A stretch of DNA of 64,000 bases from JASLEW01 sp035544875. GTDB taxonomy: Bacteria > Acidobacteriota > Thermoanaerobaculia > Multivoradales > UBA5704. The DNA is taken from positions 186,001 through 250,000 of the forward strand of contig DASZZP010000083.1 in assembly GCA_035544875.1 (NCBI GenBank). Direction: 5' to 3'. Below are positions 28,802 to 37,610 of the stretch, one piece after another. Within the stretch, counting starts at the first letter, position 1, and each line of letters begins with the position of its first letter. The notes under the pieces are model-generated. The model was not told where the DNA came from, ran no database searches, and saw only the letters and a list, made by a program, of their open reading frames with translations. The translations under genes were made by a program, and so were the position numbers.

Positions 28802-29983
28802 TTATCTGGGCGCCGGGCTGCCGGCGGGGGCGGGCTGCGCGGCCGTGGTCGGAGAGGCAGCGTGCGAGCCGGGAGGAGGCCTGTCGACGGCGCCCCACGC
28901 CGCCGGATCGGGGAGGGCGAAGACGATGCCCGCGCTCGCCAGCGCGCGCATCAGCGCGAGGTTGATCGCTTGCTGCTCGTCCATGTAGGCGCCGTAGTCG
29001 GAGGTCGGCAGATAATAGATCGCCTCGAAGTCGAGCGCCGTCTTGCCGAAGCCCTTGAAGTGAGCGCGATCGAAGCGCACACCACTTACACCATTGCGCG
29101 ACTCGACGATCCGGCGCACCATGCCGGGGACCCTCTCGACCTGGTCGGCGGTGGTGCGGAAGTCGAGCCCGAAGGCAAGCACCACCCGCCGCTGGCGCAT
29201 CCGCTGATGGTTGCGGATGCGGCTTTTGAGCAGGTCGCCGTTGGCAAAGATGAGCTGCTCGCCCGAGAGGCTGCGCAGGCGGGTGGTCTTCAGGCCCACG
29301 TCCTCGACCTGGCCGATGAAGTCGTCGATCTGGATAGTGTCGCCGAGGACGAACGGCTTGTCGATGGCGATCGACAGCGAGCCCAGGATGTCGCCCAGGA
29401 TGTTCTGCATCGCCAGCGCGATGGCGATGCCGCCCACCCCGAGCCCCGCCACCAGCGCCGTGACGTTGATCCCCAGGTTGTCGAGCGCCAGCAGGATGAT
29501 GATCACCCACAGCGCCAGGCGCAGGATGAAGTCGAGCGCGCCGAGCACGGTCGCCGACGCCGCGTCCGAAGCGAGCCGCCGCCGCCGCTCGCGCAGCACC
29601 CACCTCTCGATCCCCACCGAAGCCCAAGTTGCCGTTTGCAGCAGCAGCGCGAGAACGGTGGCCGTGCGCAGCAGGTCGCGCTGGCGCGCCGTCAGGTCGA
29701 GCGCCAGCGCTCCCAGGTAGAGCGGCACGAAGGCGAGCAGCAGCCAGCGGCTGTGGCGCGCCAGCTCGACGACCAGCTCGTCGAGCTCGGCCGGTCCGCG
29801 CGGCGGCTGCGCGGCCCGCGCCTCCAGCCGGCCGCCGAAGCGGCGGAGGAGCAGCCGCTTGACGATGACGAGAACCAGCGCCGCGGCGAGGGCGACTGCG
29901 ACCGCCACCGCCCAGTCGGCCGGCCGGTTGCCCAGGATCGGCGCCCGGCCCCACTCCAGCGCTAGCGCTAGCTGGCTGATCAT
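28802..29983 (-). CDS. MscS-family mechanosensitive ion channel
   Basis: A 393-residue small-conductance channel homologue. There are four hydrophobic segments before the pore region (about residues 20-45, 75-100, 105-125, 155-180). The pore-lining TM3 and the following beta domain are recognised by VAGLGVGGIAIALAMQNILGDILGSLSIAIDKPFVLGDTIQI, the hallmark of the family. An upper vestibule and a Pro/Ala-rich tail follow. The start is taken at ATG 29983; a GTG at 30073 behind GGAGGGAG would add 30 atypical residues. It is divergent from glutamate dehydrogenase, with a very short shared upstream region. Confidence 0.9.
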   Translation of the reverse strand: MISQLALALEWGRAPILGNRPADWAVAVAVALAAALVLVIVKRLLLRRFGGRLEARAAQPPRGPAELDELVVELARHSRWLLLAFVPLYLGALALDLTARQRDLLRTATVLALLLQTATWASVGIERWVLRERRRRLASDAASATVLGALDFILRLALWVIIILLALDNLGINVTALVAGLGVGGIAIALAMQNILGDILGSLSIAIDKPFVLGDTIQIDDFIGQVEDVGLKTTRLRSLSGEQLIFANGDLLKSRIRNHQRMRQRRVVLAFGLDFRTTADQVERVPGMVRRIVESRNGVSGVRFDRAHFKGFGKTALDFEAIYYLPTSDYGAYMDEQQAINLALMRALASAGIVFALPDPAAWGAVDRPPPGSHAASPTTAAQPAPAGSPAPR

Positions 29984-30097
29984 TATCTGCTTGGGGGGCC
30001 CGGGGGTTGCGGGCCGCGAGGCAAGAATGCTATCACTCCCCCAGGCGTCCAGCGTGGCCCGAAGAGTCCCCACCTCCCTCCACTCCTAGAGAGGCCC

Positions 30098-31513
30098 ATG
30101 TCCGAAAACATCAGCTTCTTCGACCAGGTGAACCGCAACTTTGACAAGGCGGCGGCGCTCACCAATCACCACCCTGATCTTCTCGCCCTGATCAAGAACT
30201 GCAACAGCGTCTATCACTTCACCTTTCCGTTGCAGCGGGCGGACGGGACGATCGAGGTCATCCACGCCTGGCGCGCCGAGCACAGCCACCACAAGCTGCC
30301 CACCAAGGGAGGGATCCGCTACAGCCTGTCGGTCAACGAGGACGAGGTCGTCGCCCTGGCGGCGCTGATGACCTACAAGTGCGCGGTGGTGGACGTGCCT
30401 TTTGGCGGCGCCAAGGGCGGCATCAAGATCGACAGCAAGAAGTACACCGTCACCGAGCTCGAGCGCATCACCCGCCGCTACACGTTCGAGCTGGTCAAGA
30501 AGAACTTCATCGGTCCCGGCATCGACGTTCCCGCCCCCGATTTCGGCACCGGATCGCGGGAGATGGCCTGGATCGTCGATACCTTCGTCGCCCTGGCGCC
30601 TGACAAGCTCGAGGGGCCGGCCTGCGTCACTGGCAAGCCGCTCGCCCAGGGCGGCATCCGCGGGCGCGCCGAGGCGACCGGGCGCGGCGTGGCCATCGCC
30701 ACCCGCGAAGCCTGCGACGTGGCCGAAGACATGAAAGCGTGCGGCCTCTCGCCGGGCATCTCGGGCAAGCGCATCGTCGTCCAGGGGCTCGGCAACGTGG
30801 GCCAGCACGCGGCGCGCTTCCTGGAGCAGGCCGGCGCGGTGATCGTCGGCATCGTCGAGTACGAGGGCGCCATCCATGCCCCGGCGGGACTCGACCTCAC
30901 CAAGCTCTGGGCGCACCGGCTGGAGACCGGCTCGATTCTAGGGTTCCCGGGCGCCACCGACCTGCCGCGGCGCGAGATCGGGCTCGAGCTCGACTGCGAC
31001 ATCCTGGTGCCGGCGGCGCTCGAGAACCAGATCACCAAGCAGAACGCGCCGCGCATCAAGGCCAGGCTGGTCGTCGAAGGGGCCAACGGGCCGATCACCA
31101 GCGAGGCGAGCGAGATGCTCGACGCGAGCGGCGTGCTGGTCCTGCCGGACCATTTCGTCAATGCCGGCGGCGTCCTGGTGTCCTATTTCGAGTGGCTGAA
31201 GAACCTTTCCCATGTCCGTTTCGGGCGCATGGAGAAGCGCTTCGAGGAGCAGGCGTTCCGGCGCATCCTCGGAGCTATCGAAGGGGCCACCAGCAAGCGC
31301 TTCGGGCCGCAGGAAGTGGCCGACATCACCCACGGTCCGGACGAGGCCGATCTGGTCAACTCGGGGCTCGAAGACACCATGGTCAACGCCTACCACCGCC
31401 TGCGCGAGATCCGCAACCGCCACCGCGGCCAGGCCGATCTCCGCACCGCCGCCTTCATCGACGCGATCGACAAGATCACCCTCTGCTACGCCGACCTGGG
31501 GATCTTCCCGTAA
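30098..31513 (+). CDS. gdhA: Glutamate (Glu/Leu/Phe/Val family) dehydrogenase
   Basis: Catalyses reversible oxidative deamination of an amino acid, most likely glutamate; 471 residues. The active-site segment is DVPFGGAKGGIKID with the catalytic Lys, preceded by KGGIRYSLSVNEDEV for substrate binding. The dinucleotide-binding fold has VVQGLGNVGQHAARFL. Two insertions relative to the usual 420-residue enzymes are visible (around residues 145-180 and in the C-terminal third). Coenzyme preference cannot be read with confidence. GAGAGG lies upstream of the ATG. Confidence 0.93.
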   Translation: MSENISFFDQVNRNFDKAAALTNHHPDLLALIKNCNSVYHFTFPLQRADGTIEVIHAWRAEHSHHKLPTKGGIRYSLSVNEDEVVALAALMTYKCAVVDVPFGGAKGGIKIDSKKYTVTELERITRRYTFELVKKNFIGPGIDVPAPDFGTGSREMAWIVDTFVALAPDKLEGPACVTGKPLAQGGIRGRAEATGRGVAIATREACDVAEDMKACGLSPGISGKRIVVQGLGNVGQHAARFLEQAGAVIVGIVEYEGAIHAPAGLDLTKLWAHRLETGSILGFPGATDLPRREIGLELDCDILVPAALENQITKQNAPRIKARLVVEGANGPITSEASEMLDASGVLVLPDHFVNAGGVLVSYFEWLKNLSHVRFGRMEKRFEEQAFRRILGAIEGATSKRFGPQEVADITHGPDEADLVNSGLEDTMVNAYHRLREIRNRHRGQADLRTAAFIDAIDKITLCYADLGIFP

Positions 31514-31631
31514 CGCGGTTGCACCCGCCGGCACGGCCCGGGCTTTGCCTTCCCGATGGTCTTCGCGCCTGATCCAGGCAGGAGCTCTCAGCTCTCAACA
31601 TAGCGTTGACCGCCCCGGGAATCGTCGGCCG

Positions 31632-32213
31632 CTAGTCGTTGCCTGGAAGCGACGGGATGAGACGCAAGTACTGGTACATCGCGAACAGCTCGCGATCGCT
31701 CATGTGGCGGTAGTCCGGCCAGGGCATCACCTGGAGCAGCGGCCCCATGGCCGGGTGCTTGTGCTCGAGGTCGACGCCAGTGCGCATGGTCTTCAAGAAC
31801 TGGGCGAAGGTCATACCGGCGGGCAGGCCATGCTCGTCCGGTGTCAGGTTCCGCGAGGTGAAGGGGCCGAACGCCCGGCCCCCGGCGAGGAAACCGGCGG
31901 TGTTGACTTTCGTCGGCTGCCCATGAAAGGGGTCGCCGCCAGGGACGAATGCCGGGCTGGTATGGCAGCCGCTGCAATCCCCCACGGTATTGACGAGATA
32001 GCTGCCCAGGCCGACCAGCTCGTGCAACGGCGCGCTGTGACCGCGGATCGGCACGGGTGACAGCCGAAATCCTTCCGCGGACCGGATCACGTCGCTGTCA
32101 ACCGCCTCGGCCTTTTCCTGGTCGGCCATGTCTGTTGCGACCACGGCCAGAGCGCCAAGGACCAATGCGCCCAAGCCCAGAGAGCTGATGGCGAATCCTC
32201 GTTTCCCTCTCAT
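31632..32213 (-). CDS. Exported c-type cytochrome
   Basis: A 193-residue protein. GAGGAGAA precedes the ATG at 32213. An uncleaved or cleavable N-terminal hydrophobic segment (SLGLGALVLGALAVVA) directs export. A single heme site CSGCH lies about one third into the protein, and the distal Met is probably in the QVMPWPDYRHMSDREL region, a pattern seen in membrane-linked cytochrome c subunits of dehydrogenases and thiosulfate-type enzymes. It is a single-gene unit, convergent with gdhA. Its electron donor is unknown. Confidence 0.85.
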   Translation of the reverse strand: MRGKRGFAISSLGLGALVLGALAVVATDMADQEKAEAVDSDVIRSAEGFRLSPVPIRGHSAPLHELVGLGSYLVNTVGDCSGCHTSPAFVPGGDPFHGQPTKVNTAGFLAGGRAFGPFTSRNLTPDEHGLPAGMTFAQFLKTMRTGVDLEHKHPAMGPLLQVMPWPDYRHMSDRELFAMYQYLRLIPSLPGND

Positions 32214-32314
32214 CTTCGGTTCTCCTCTCTCTCGTCGATCGAGCAACGGTCGATCCGTTGTTCCCAGTTAAGTCGTTGCTGGGTCAGGCTAGGCTCGGAG
32301 CAGCTGGTTCGCTA

Positions 32315-32328
32315 GAGCATGTTCATGC
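32315..32328. promoter_or_regulatory. Candidate operator upstream of the sensor kinase gene
   Basis: GAGCATGTTCATGC here matches, in inverted orientation, the 16-nt near-perfect palindrome GAGCATGAACATGCTC at 35545-35560 in front of the partner regulator gene. Both lie a few tens of bases before the start codons of the two-component genes, which suggests a common binding site, probably of the regulator itself. Confidence 0.5.
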
Positions 32329-32360
32329 CTAATCCGTGTGGCACAATCTCGAGTCGAGCG

Positions 32361-35300
32361 ATGGTGTTTTCCCGGCGCGATCCCACCGCCGGCTCCCCGA
32401 GCGGGCGCCGGTTGGCCTGCCTTCTGTGGCTGGTCGTGGCCGCCCCCGCCCATGCCGAGCGCCTCCCGATCCGGACCTTCACGACCCTCGACGGTTTGGT
32501 GCACGACGGTGTGCGCGCCGTCACCCAAGACGCCCGCGGATTTCTATGGTTTGCGACCAATGGGGGTCTGTCGCGATTCGATGGCTACGGCTTCAAGAAC
32601 TACGGCAAGTCGGATGGGCTGCCAGACGTTCTCGTGCGCGCTGTCCTGGAGAGCAAGGACGGCAGACTCTGGCTGGGCACCGAGCGGGGGCTTTGCGAGT
32701 TCGATCACCGCCCCGCAGTCGCCAGAGGTCAGCTCTGCCAGAGCTTCCGCTTAGGACCGAAGAGTGTGCGGGCGCTGTTCGAAGACGGCGACCGCAACCT
32801 GTGGGTGGGGACAGCGAACGGGCTCTTTGTTTCCGATTTGAAGGCGCGCGAGACGGTCTTTCGCGAGCAGGAGCTGTACCCGCCAACCCGGGCCTCGAGG
32901 AGCGTAGGCGTGAATTCCATCCGCGCCGATGGTCGCGGCGGTCTTTGGCTCGCGACCTGGGACGGGGTGATGCGAGTCCTCAAGAATCGGCAGGTCCTGC
33001 GCTATCCGGCGGGCGCGGCCGGCGAACAGGAGCAGCGCGTTTTCGACATTCTCCCCGACCCCAGCGGGCGCCTTTGGGTGGGGGATGCCGTGCGCGGTCT
33101 TTTCGTCTGGCAAACGCCAGAAGACTCGAAACCACCGCCTGCCGGCTGGAGCTTGGCGGGTGCCGCGAGGCGCGGAAACTCGACGGTTGATGGCCGCATC
33201 AGCTTGCCCCGGTCGCCGGGCGAGGTATGTCTTTTGACCAGCCGCGACGGCTTGAGCAATGAGTTCGTGCGCCAGGGCCTGTTGCGAACCTCCAATGGCA
33301 ACATCTGGATCGGCACCGTCTCGGGCCTGACGCGCTTCGACGGCGTGCGCCTCCGCGCGTTCCGCGTCGCCGCTGGGTTGAGCGACCCGGCGGCGCAGCC
33401 CTGCCTGGAAGATCGGGAGGGGAATCTCTGGCTCGGCTCCGCGAACGGCGGAGCGATGCGCCTCGCTGGCGAAGGGTTCGCGACCTACACCGAGGCCGAT
33501 GGCCTGCGCGGCTTGAACGTCGGCTCGATCCTTGAAGGTCGCGATGGTGCCCTGTACGTGCAAGGCACCACCCCGGAACTGCGGGACCTCATCCAACGCT
33601 TCGACGGCGAACGGTTCACCGCCGTCGCACCTCGGCTCCCCCGGGGCTCGGTGACCGCGGGCCAGCTATGGCAGAGCGGGCTCCAAGACCGGAAGGGTGC
33701 GTGGTGGCTGCCCACCGCCTTCGGCTTGGCGCGCTATGCGCCGGTCGCGCGCCTCGAAGATCTCGCTCATGCACCCCTGGTCGAGAGCTACACGCCGGAG
33801 CGCGGGCTTGGCGGGCGGGATGTCTCCACTCTGTATGAGGACCAGCAGGGCGACGTCTGGATCGGAACCTGGGGTCCAGGCTTCCTGACGCGCTGGGTGC
33901 GGAAGACCGGTCAACTGCAGCGGTTCGGTGCGGCCGAAGGAGTGCCCGCCACCGCCCCCACGGCCTTCGTCGAGGACCGCGGTCGCACGCTCTGGATCGC
34001 CTTCGCGAGCGGCGAGCTGGGCCGTTTTCGCGGCAACCGCGTCGAGCTGCTTCCGTTCGCGCCGCCGGTCGGATCGAGATTCATCAACCCGAGGGGCCAG
34101 ACCTACGCAATCGTCAGTCTGTATCTCGACCGGCGCGGCGACCTCTGGGTCGCCACGGCCGGCGCCGGAGCGCAGCGGATCGAGGATCCCACTCGCCCCA
34201 CCGTGCGACTACGTACGTTTACTACAGCCGACGGATTGTCCGACGACCGCGTGACTTGCATCGCCGAGGACCCGCGGGGGGACCTCTATTTTGGCACGCT
34301 CAAGGGCGTTGACCGCATGGACCCCGGCACCGGCCGCTTCCGCCACTACACGGCTCTCGACGGCCTGCCGAGCGGCATCATTCAACCCGCCCTCCGGGAT
34401 CGCCATGGCGAGCTCTGGTTCGGAAGCACGCACGGCCTCGCACGCTTCCTCCCCTCCGCGCCGCGCGCGCCGGCGCCACCAACGGTTTTGATCACAGCTC
34501 TGCTCGCGGGAGGCAACACACGCGCCGTCTCCGAGCGGGGCGTCCAGCGAGTTTCGCAACTCAGCCTGCCGGCGGACCATGGCGACATCCAAATCGAATA
34601 CGTCGGCCTCAGCTTCGCGCCCGGCGAACGGCTGCGGTACCGGTACCGCCTGGAGGGGGCAGATCGGGACTGGAACCCGCCCACGGAGGGGCGGCGCATC
34701 AACTACGCTCGCCTGGCCGCCGGCTCCTACCGCTTCGTCGTGCGGGCGTTGTCCGCCGAGGGCGGCGTGAACGCACCAACGGCGAGCGTCGCGTTCACCG
34801 TTCGGCCGCCGCTCTGGCGCCGGAGCTGGATCCAGCTGCTGGCGGTCGCGATGGCTGCGGGCCTTGCCCTCTCCCTGCACCGGACGCGGGTCGCGCGCCT
34901 GGTCGCCGTCGCGCGTGTTCGCGGACGAGTGGCGGCCGATCTCCACGACGATCTCGGTGCAAGCCTCTCGGAGATCGCCATTCAGAGCGAGCTGCTGAAG
35001 CAGCGCCTGGGCAACCGGCAGGATGACGTGGCAAACGTCTTGGCGCAGATCGCAGACACTTCACGATCTCTCATCGATGTGGTGAGCGACACGGTCTGGG
35101 CGGTCGACCCGCGGAACGACGACCTGCAAGGCCTGGCCACCCGGTTGCGCCACTTCGCGAGCGGCGTGCTCGAGCCTAAGGGAGTGCGCTTCGAGCTGGA
35201 GAGCGAAGAGGGCGCAGCCGCGGTCGCTGTCGCTCCCGAGCAACGCCGGCAGCTCTATCTCATCCTCAAGGAGGCGGTGCACAACATCGCGCGTCACGCC

Positions 35301-35546
35301 GCCGCGGGCCACGCTCACCTCCGCTTGGCGGTTCGTGATGGCGACTTGCTGGCTGAGCTTCGCGACGATGGGCGCGGCTTCGACCGCGAATGCGCAGACG
35401 GTGGCGAAGCGACGGGCAACGGCCTGCGGAACATGCGCCAGCGGGCGCGCGAGCTTGGAGGCGAGCTGCTGATCGACGCGCGGCCCGGACACGGAGTCGG
35501 TCTCACGCTCCGCGTGCCCCTGGGTGGCGGCAGGCGGAAGCAATGA
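32361..35546 (+). CDS. Hybrid-type sensor kinase: ligand-binding propeller (Reg_prop), Y_Y_Y domain and NarX-type histidine kinase
   Basis: About 1061 residues. The ATG at 32361 gives a clean signal peptide (RRLACLLWLVVAAPAHA); an ATG at 32319 falls inside the putative operator. Residues about 20-710 hold a two-component-regulator propeller with repeated DARGFLWFATNGGLSRFDG-type blades. Y_Y_Y (about 730-800) is seen in IEYVGLSFAPGERLRYRYRL. After one transmembrane helix (WIQLLAVAMAAGLALSLH) comes the HisKA_3 box ADLHDDLGASLSEIAIQSEL, with the phospho-His in LHDD, and a HATPase core (EAVHNIARHA, DDGRGFD, GNGLRNMRQRA). It pairs with the LuxR-type regulator immediately downstream. Signals sensed by such propellers are usually periplasmic carbohydrates or oligomers; here the ligand is unknown. 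Confidence 0.92.
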   Translation: MVFSRRDPTAGSPSGRRLACLLWLVVAAPAHAERLPIRTFTTLDGLVHDGVRAVTQDARGFLWFATNGGLSRFDGYGFKNYGKSDGLPDVLVRAVLESKDGRLWLGTERGLCEFDHRPAVARGQLCQSFRLGPKSVRALFEDGDRNLWVGTANGLFVSDLKARETVFREQELYPPTRASRSVGVNSIRADGRGGLWLATWDGVMRVLKNRQVLRYPAGAAGEQEQRVFDILPDPSGRLWVGDAVRGLFVWQTPEDSKPPPAGWSLAGAARRGNSTVDGRISLPRSPGEVCLLTSRDGLSNEFVRQGLLRTSNGNIWIGTVSGLTRFDGVRLRAFRVAAGLSDPAAQPCLEDREGNLWLGSANGGAMRLAGEGFATYTEADGLRGLNVGSILEGRDGALYVQGTTPELRDLIQRFDGERFTAVAPRLPRGSVTAGQLWQSGLQDRKGAWWLPTAFGLARYAPVARLEDLAHAPLVESYTPERGLGGRDVSTLYEDQQGDVWIGTWGPGFLTRWVRKTGQLQRFGAAEGVPATAPTAFVEDRGRTLWIAFASGELGRFRGNRVELLPFAPPVGSRFINPRGQTYAIVSLYLDRRGDLWVATAGAGAQRIEDPTRPTVRLRTFTTADGLSDDRVTCIAEDPRGDLYFGTLKGVDRMDPGTGRFRHYTALDGLPSGIIQPALRDRHGELWFGSTHGLARFLPSAPRAPAPPTVLITALLAGGNTRAVSERGVQRVSQLSLPADHGDIQIEYVGLSFAPGERLRYRYRLEGADRDWNPPTEGRRINYARLAAGSYRFVVRALSAEGGVNAPTASVAFTVRPPLWRRSWIQLLAVAMAAGLALSLHRTRVARLVAVARVRGRVAADLHDDLGASLSEIAIQSELLKQRLGNRQDDVANVLAQIADTSRSLIDVVSDTVWAVDPRNDDLQGLATRLRHFASGVLEPKGVRFELESEEGAAAVAVAPEQRRQLYLILKEAVHNIARHAAAGHAHLRLAVRDGDLLAELRDDGRGFDRECADGGEATGNGLRNMRQRARELGGELLIDARPGHGVGLTLRVPLGGGRRKQ

Positions 35547-35560
35547 GCATGAACATGCTC
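35545..35560. promoter_or_regulatory. Palindromic candidate operator between kinase and regulator genes
   Basis: GAGCATG-AA-CATGCTC, a 7-bp inverted repeat with a 2-nt centre, begins inside the stop codon of the kinase gene and ends 62 nt before the likely GTG start of the regulator. The related half-complete copy is at 32315-32328. Confidence 0.5.
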
Positions 35561-35622
35561 TGTCTCGGCCACCGAAGGATGTCTACTCTCTGCTCGCAGC
35601 CGAAAAGGAGCCGCTCTTAGCT

Positions 35623-36273
35623 GTGGACCAGACTGGCACCGAGATCCGCGTCGTCATCGTCGAGGACCAGCGCATCGCGCGCGAAGGACTAGCGCAGCTC
35701 ATTCAGGGCACTCCCGGCTACCGCGTCGTCGGAGCCCACACTGCCCTTGAAGAAGCGCTGAGAACGATCGAGCGGGAGGCCCCTGACGTCGTGTTGCTCG
35801 ACATCAACCTGCCCGGCAAATCGGGCTCGGAAGGCGTGGCGGACGTTCTCGGGCTGTGCCCGGAGGCTGCGGTCTTGATGCTGAGCGTCTTCGAGGATCA
35901 GGACAAGATCTTCGAGTCGATCTGCAATGGGGCCTGCGGCTATCTCCTCAAGAAGACCCCGCCGGCCCGTCTGCTCGAGGCGATCCGCGAAGTGCACGAG
36001 GGCGGCTCGCCGATGTCGCCTGAGATCGCGCGCAAGGTCATCCGTTACTTCCGTGGCGTACCGGCTCCGGCTCAGTCCCTGCCAGAGCTTCCCGATCAGC
36101 AACGCCGGCTGCTCGCCCTTCTCGCCGAGGGGTACAGCTACCAGGCCTGCTCCGAACGGTTGGGGATCAAAGTCAACACGGTGCGCAACTATGTCCGCCT
36201 GGTCTACGAGAAACTCCACGTCCACTCCAAGGCCGGCGCCGTCGCCAAGGCCCTCAAACACCGATTGATCTAG
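35623..36273 (+). CDS. NarL/LuxR-family response regulator
   Basis: About 216 residues from GTG 35623 (AAGGAG 12 nt upstream). The receiver domain reads IRVVIVEDQRIAREGLAQLI, with the phospho-acceptor in DVVLLDINLPGKSG and the switch Lys in CGYLLKKTPPARLLEAI. The C-terminal LuxR-type helix-turn-helix is RRLLALLAEGYSYQACSERL followed by KVNTVRNYVRLVYEKLHVHS. It is the partner of the NarX-type propeller kinase 76 nt upstream. The palindrome between the genes suggests autoregulation. Confidence 0.92.
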   Translation: MDQTGTEIRVVIVEDQRIAREGLAQLIQGTPGYRVVGAHTALEEALRTIEREAPDVVLLDINLPGKSGSEGVADVLGLCPEAAVLMLSVFEDQDKIFESICNGACGYLLKKTPPARLLEAIREVHEGGSPMSPEIARKVIRYFRGVPAPAQSLPELPDQQRRLLALLAEGYSYQACSERLGIKVNTVRNYVRLVYEKLHVHSKAGAVAKALKHRLI

Positions 36274-36368
36274 AGAGCGCCACGTCGCCCGTCTCAGGGC
36301 TCGAGACCGAGGACCCGCAGGTCCGGCTTCACACCCCGCCCGCTGGGACGCGATGATGAGTACCTTGA

Positions 36369-37499
36369 TCAGGTCAGCACCGGCAGGCGGCCGGCGGTGC
36401 GGGGGGTGGCGACGTCCGAGAGGCGGACCGGGAGGCGGCGGGCGCCCCAGCGGCCGGGCGGGCCGCTGAAGCGGCCGGCGCAGGAGGCGCCGCAGCTGGC
36501 GCAGCGGCCCTCAGGCGTCAGGTTCCAGGCGGTCAGCACGTACCAGTCGCGGCCGATCAGCGGCTCGCCACAGCCGTGGCAGTAGGTCGTGCCGCCTTCC
36601 TCGTCGTGGATGTTGCCGGTGTAGGCATAGCGCAGGCCGTTGGCGAGAGCGATGCGGCGGGCGCGGGCGAGCGTCGCCGGGGGCGTCGGCGGGGTGTCGA
36701 GCATCTTGTAGTCGGGATGGAAGGCGGTGAAGTGGATCGGCACCTCCGGCCCCAGCTTGTCGAACACCCAGCGGGTCATGGCGTCGAATTCCTCGTCCGA
36801 GTCGTTCTCGCCCGGGATCACCAGGTTGGTGATCTCGAACCAGACGCCGGTTGAGTGGCGGAGGTAGACCAGGGTGTCGAGCACCGGCGCCAGGCTGCCG
36901 CCGCAGACCTGGCGGTAGAAGCGCTCGGTGAACCCCTTGAGGTCGACGTTGGCCGCGTCCATGTGGCGGTAGAACTCGGCGCGCGGCTCGGGGCAGATCT
37001 CGCCCGCGGTCACCGCCACGGTGCGGATCCCGGCCGCTCGGCAGGCATCGGCCACGTCGACCGCATACTCGAGGAAGATGACCGGGTCGTTGTAGGTGAA
37101 GGCGACGCTGGCGCAGCCCAGCCGCCGCGCGGCGCGGGCGATCTGCTCGGGGGAGGCGCCGTCGGCCAGCGTATCGACCTCGCGCGACTTGCTGATGTCC
37201 CAGTTCTGGCAGAACTTGCAGGCCAGGTTGCAGCCCGCGGTGCCGAAGGAGAGCACCGGTGTGCCGGGCAGGAAGTGGTTGAGCGGCTTCTTCTCGATCG
37301 GATCGACGCAGAAGCCACTCGACCGGCCATAGGTCTTGAGCACGATCTCGTCGCCCTCGCGGGCGCGCACGAAGCAGAGGCCGCGCTGGCCTTCCAGCAG
37401 CTTGCAGAAGCGCGGGCAGAGGTCGCATTGAACGCGGCCGTTGTCCAGGCGGTGCCAGTACTTGGTCGGAACGGTATCGGACGGGTGAACGGCGCTCAT
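36369..37499 (-). CDS. amrS: AmrS-type radical SAM enzyme (AmmeMemoRadiSam system)
   Basis: A 376-residue radical S-adenosylmethionine protein of the PflA-like AmrS group. The N-terminal CDLCPRFCKLLEGQRGLC and the 4Fe-4S motif CNLACKFCQNWDISK (C-x3-C-x2-C) are diagnostic. VAFTYNDPVIFLEYA, VDLKGFTERFYRQV and HFTAFHPDYKM are conserved in the family. The C-terminus carries a zinc-ribbon-like set CHGCGEP and CASCGASC. In other genomes it co-occurs with MEMO and AMMECR1 proteins, neither of which is in this window. The chemical reaction in cells is not firmly known. Confidence 0.9.
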   Translation of the reverse strand: MSAVHPSDTVPTKYWHRLDNGRVQCDLCPRFCKLLEGQRGLCFVRAREGDEIVLKTYGRSSGFCVDPIEKKPLNHFLPGTPVLSFGTAGCNLACKFCQNWDISKSREVDTLADGASPEQIARAARRLGCASVAFTYNDPVIFLEYAVDVADACRAAGIRTVAVTAGEICPEPRAEFYRHMDAANVDLKGFTERFYRQVCGGSLAPVLDTLVYLRHSTGVWFEITNLVIPGENDSDEEFDAMTRWVFDKLGPEVPIHFTAFHPDYKMLDTPPTPPATLARARRIALANGLRYAYTGNIHDEEGGTTYCHGCGEPLIGRDWYVLTAWNLTPEGRCASCGASCAGRFSGPPGRWGARRLPVRLSDVATPRTAGRLPVLT

Positions 37500-37610
37500 A
37501 CTCGAAGCCCGGATGACACTTCTTGTAACGGCCGCAGGCGCGGCGCTATTTCCCAGTCGCCCGCGGGCTCCCCTTGCGGGATTCCTTGGGGAGTCGTTGA
37601 GGGACGCGGG

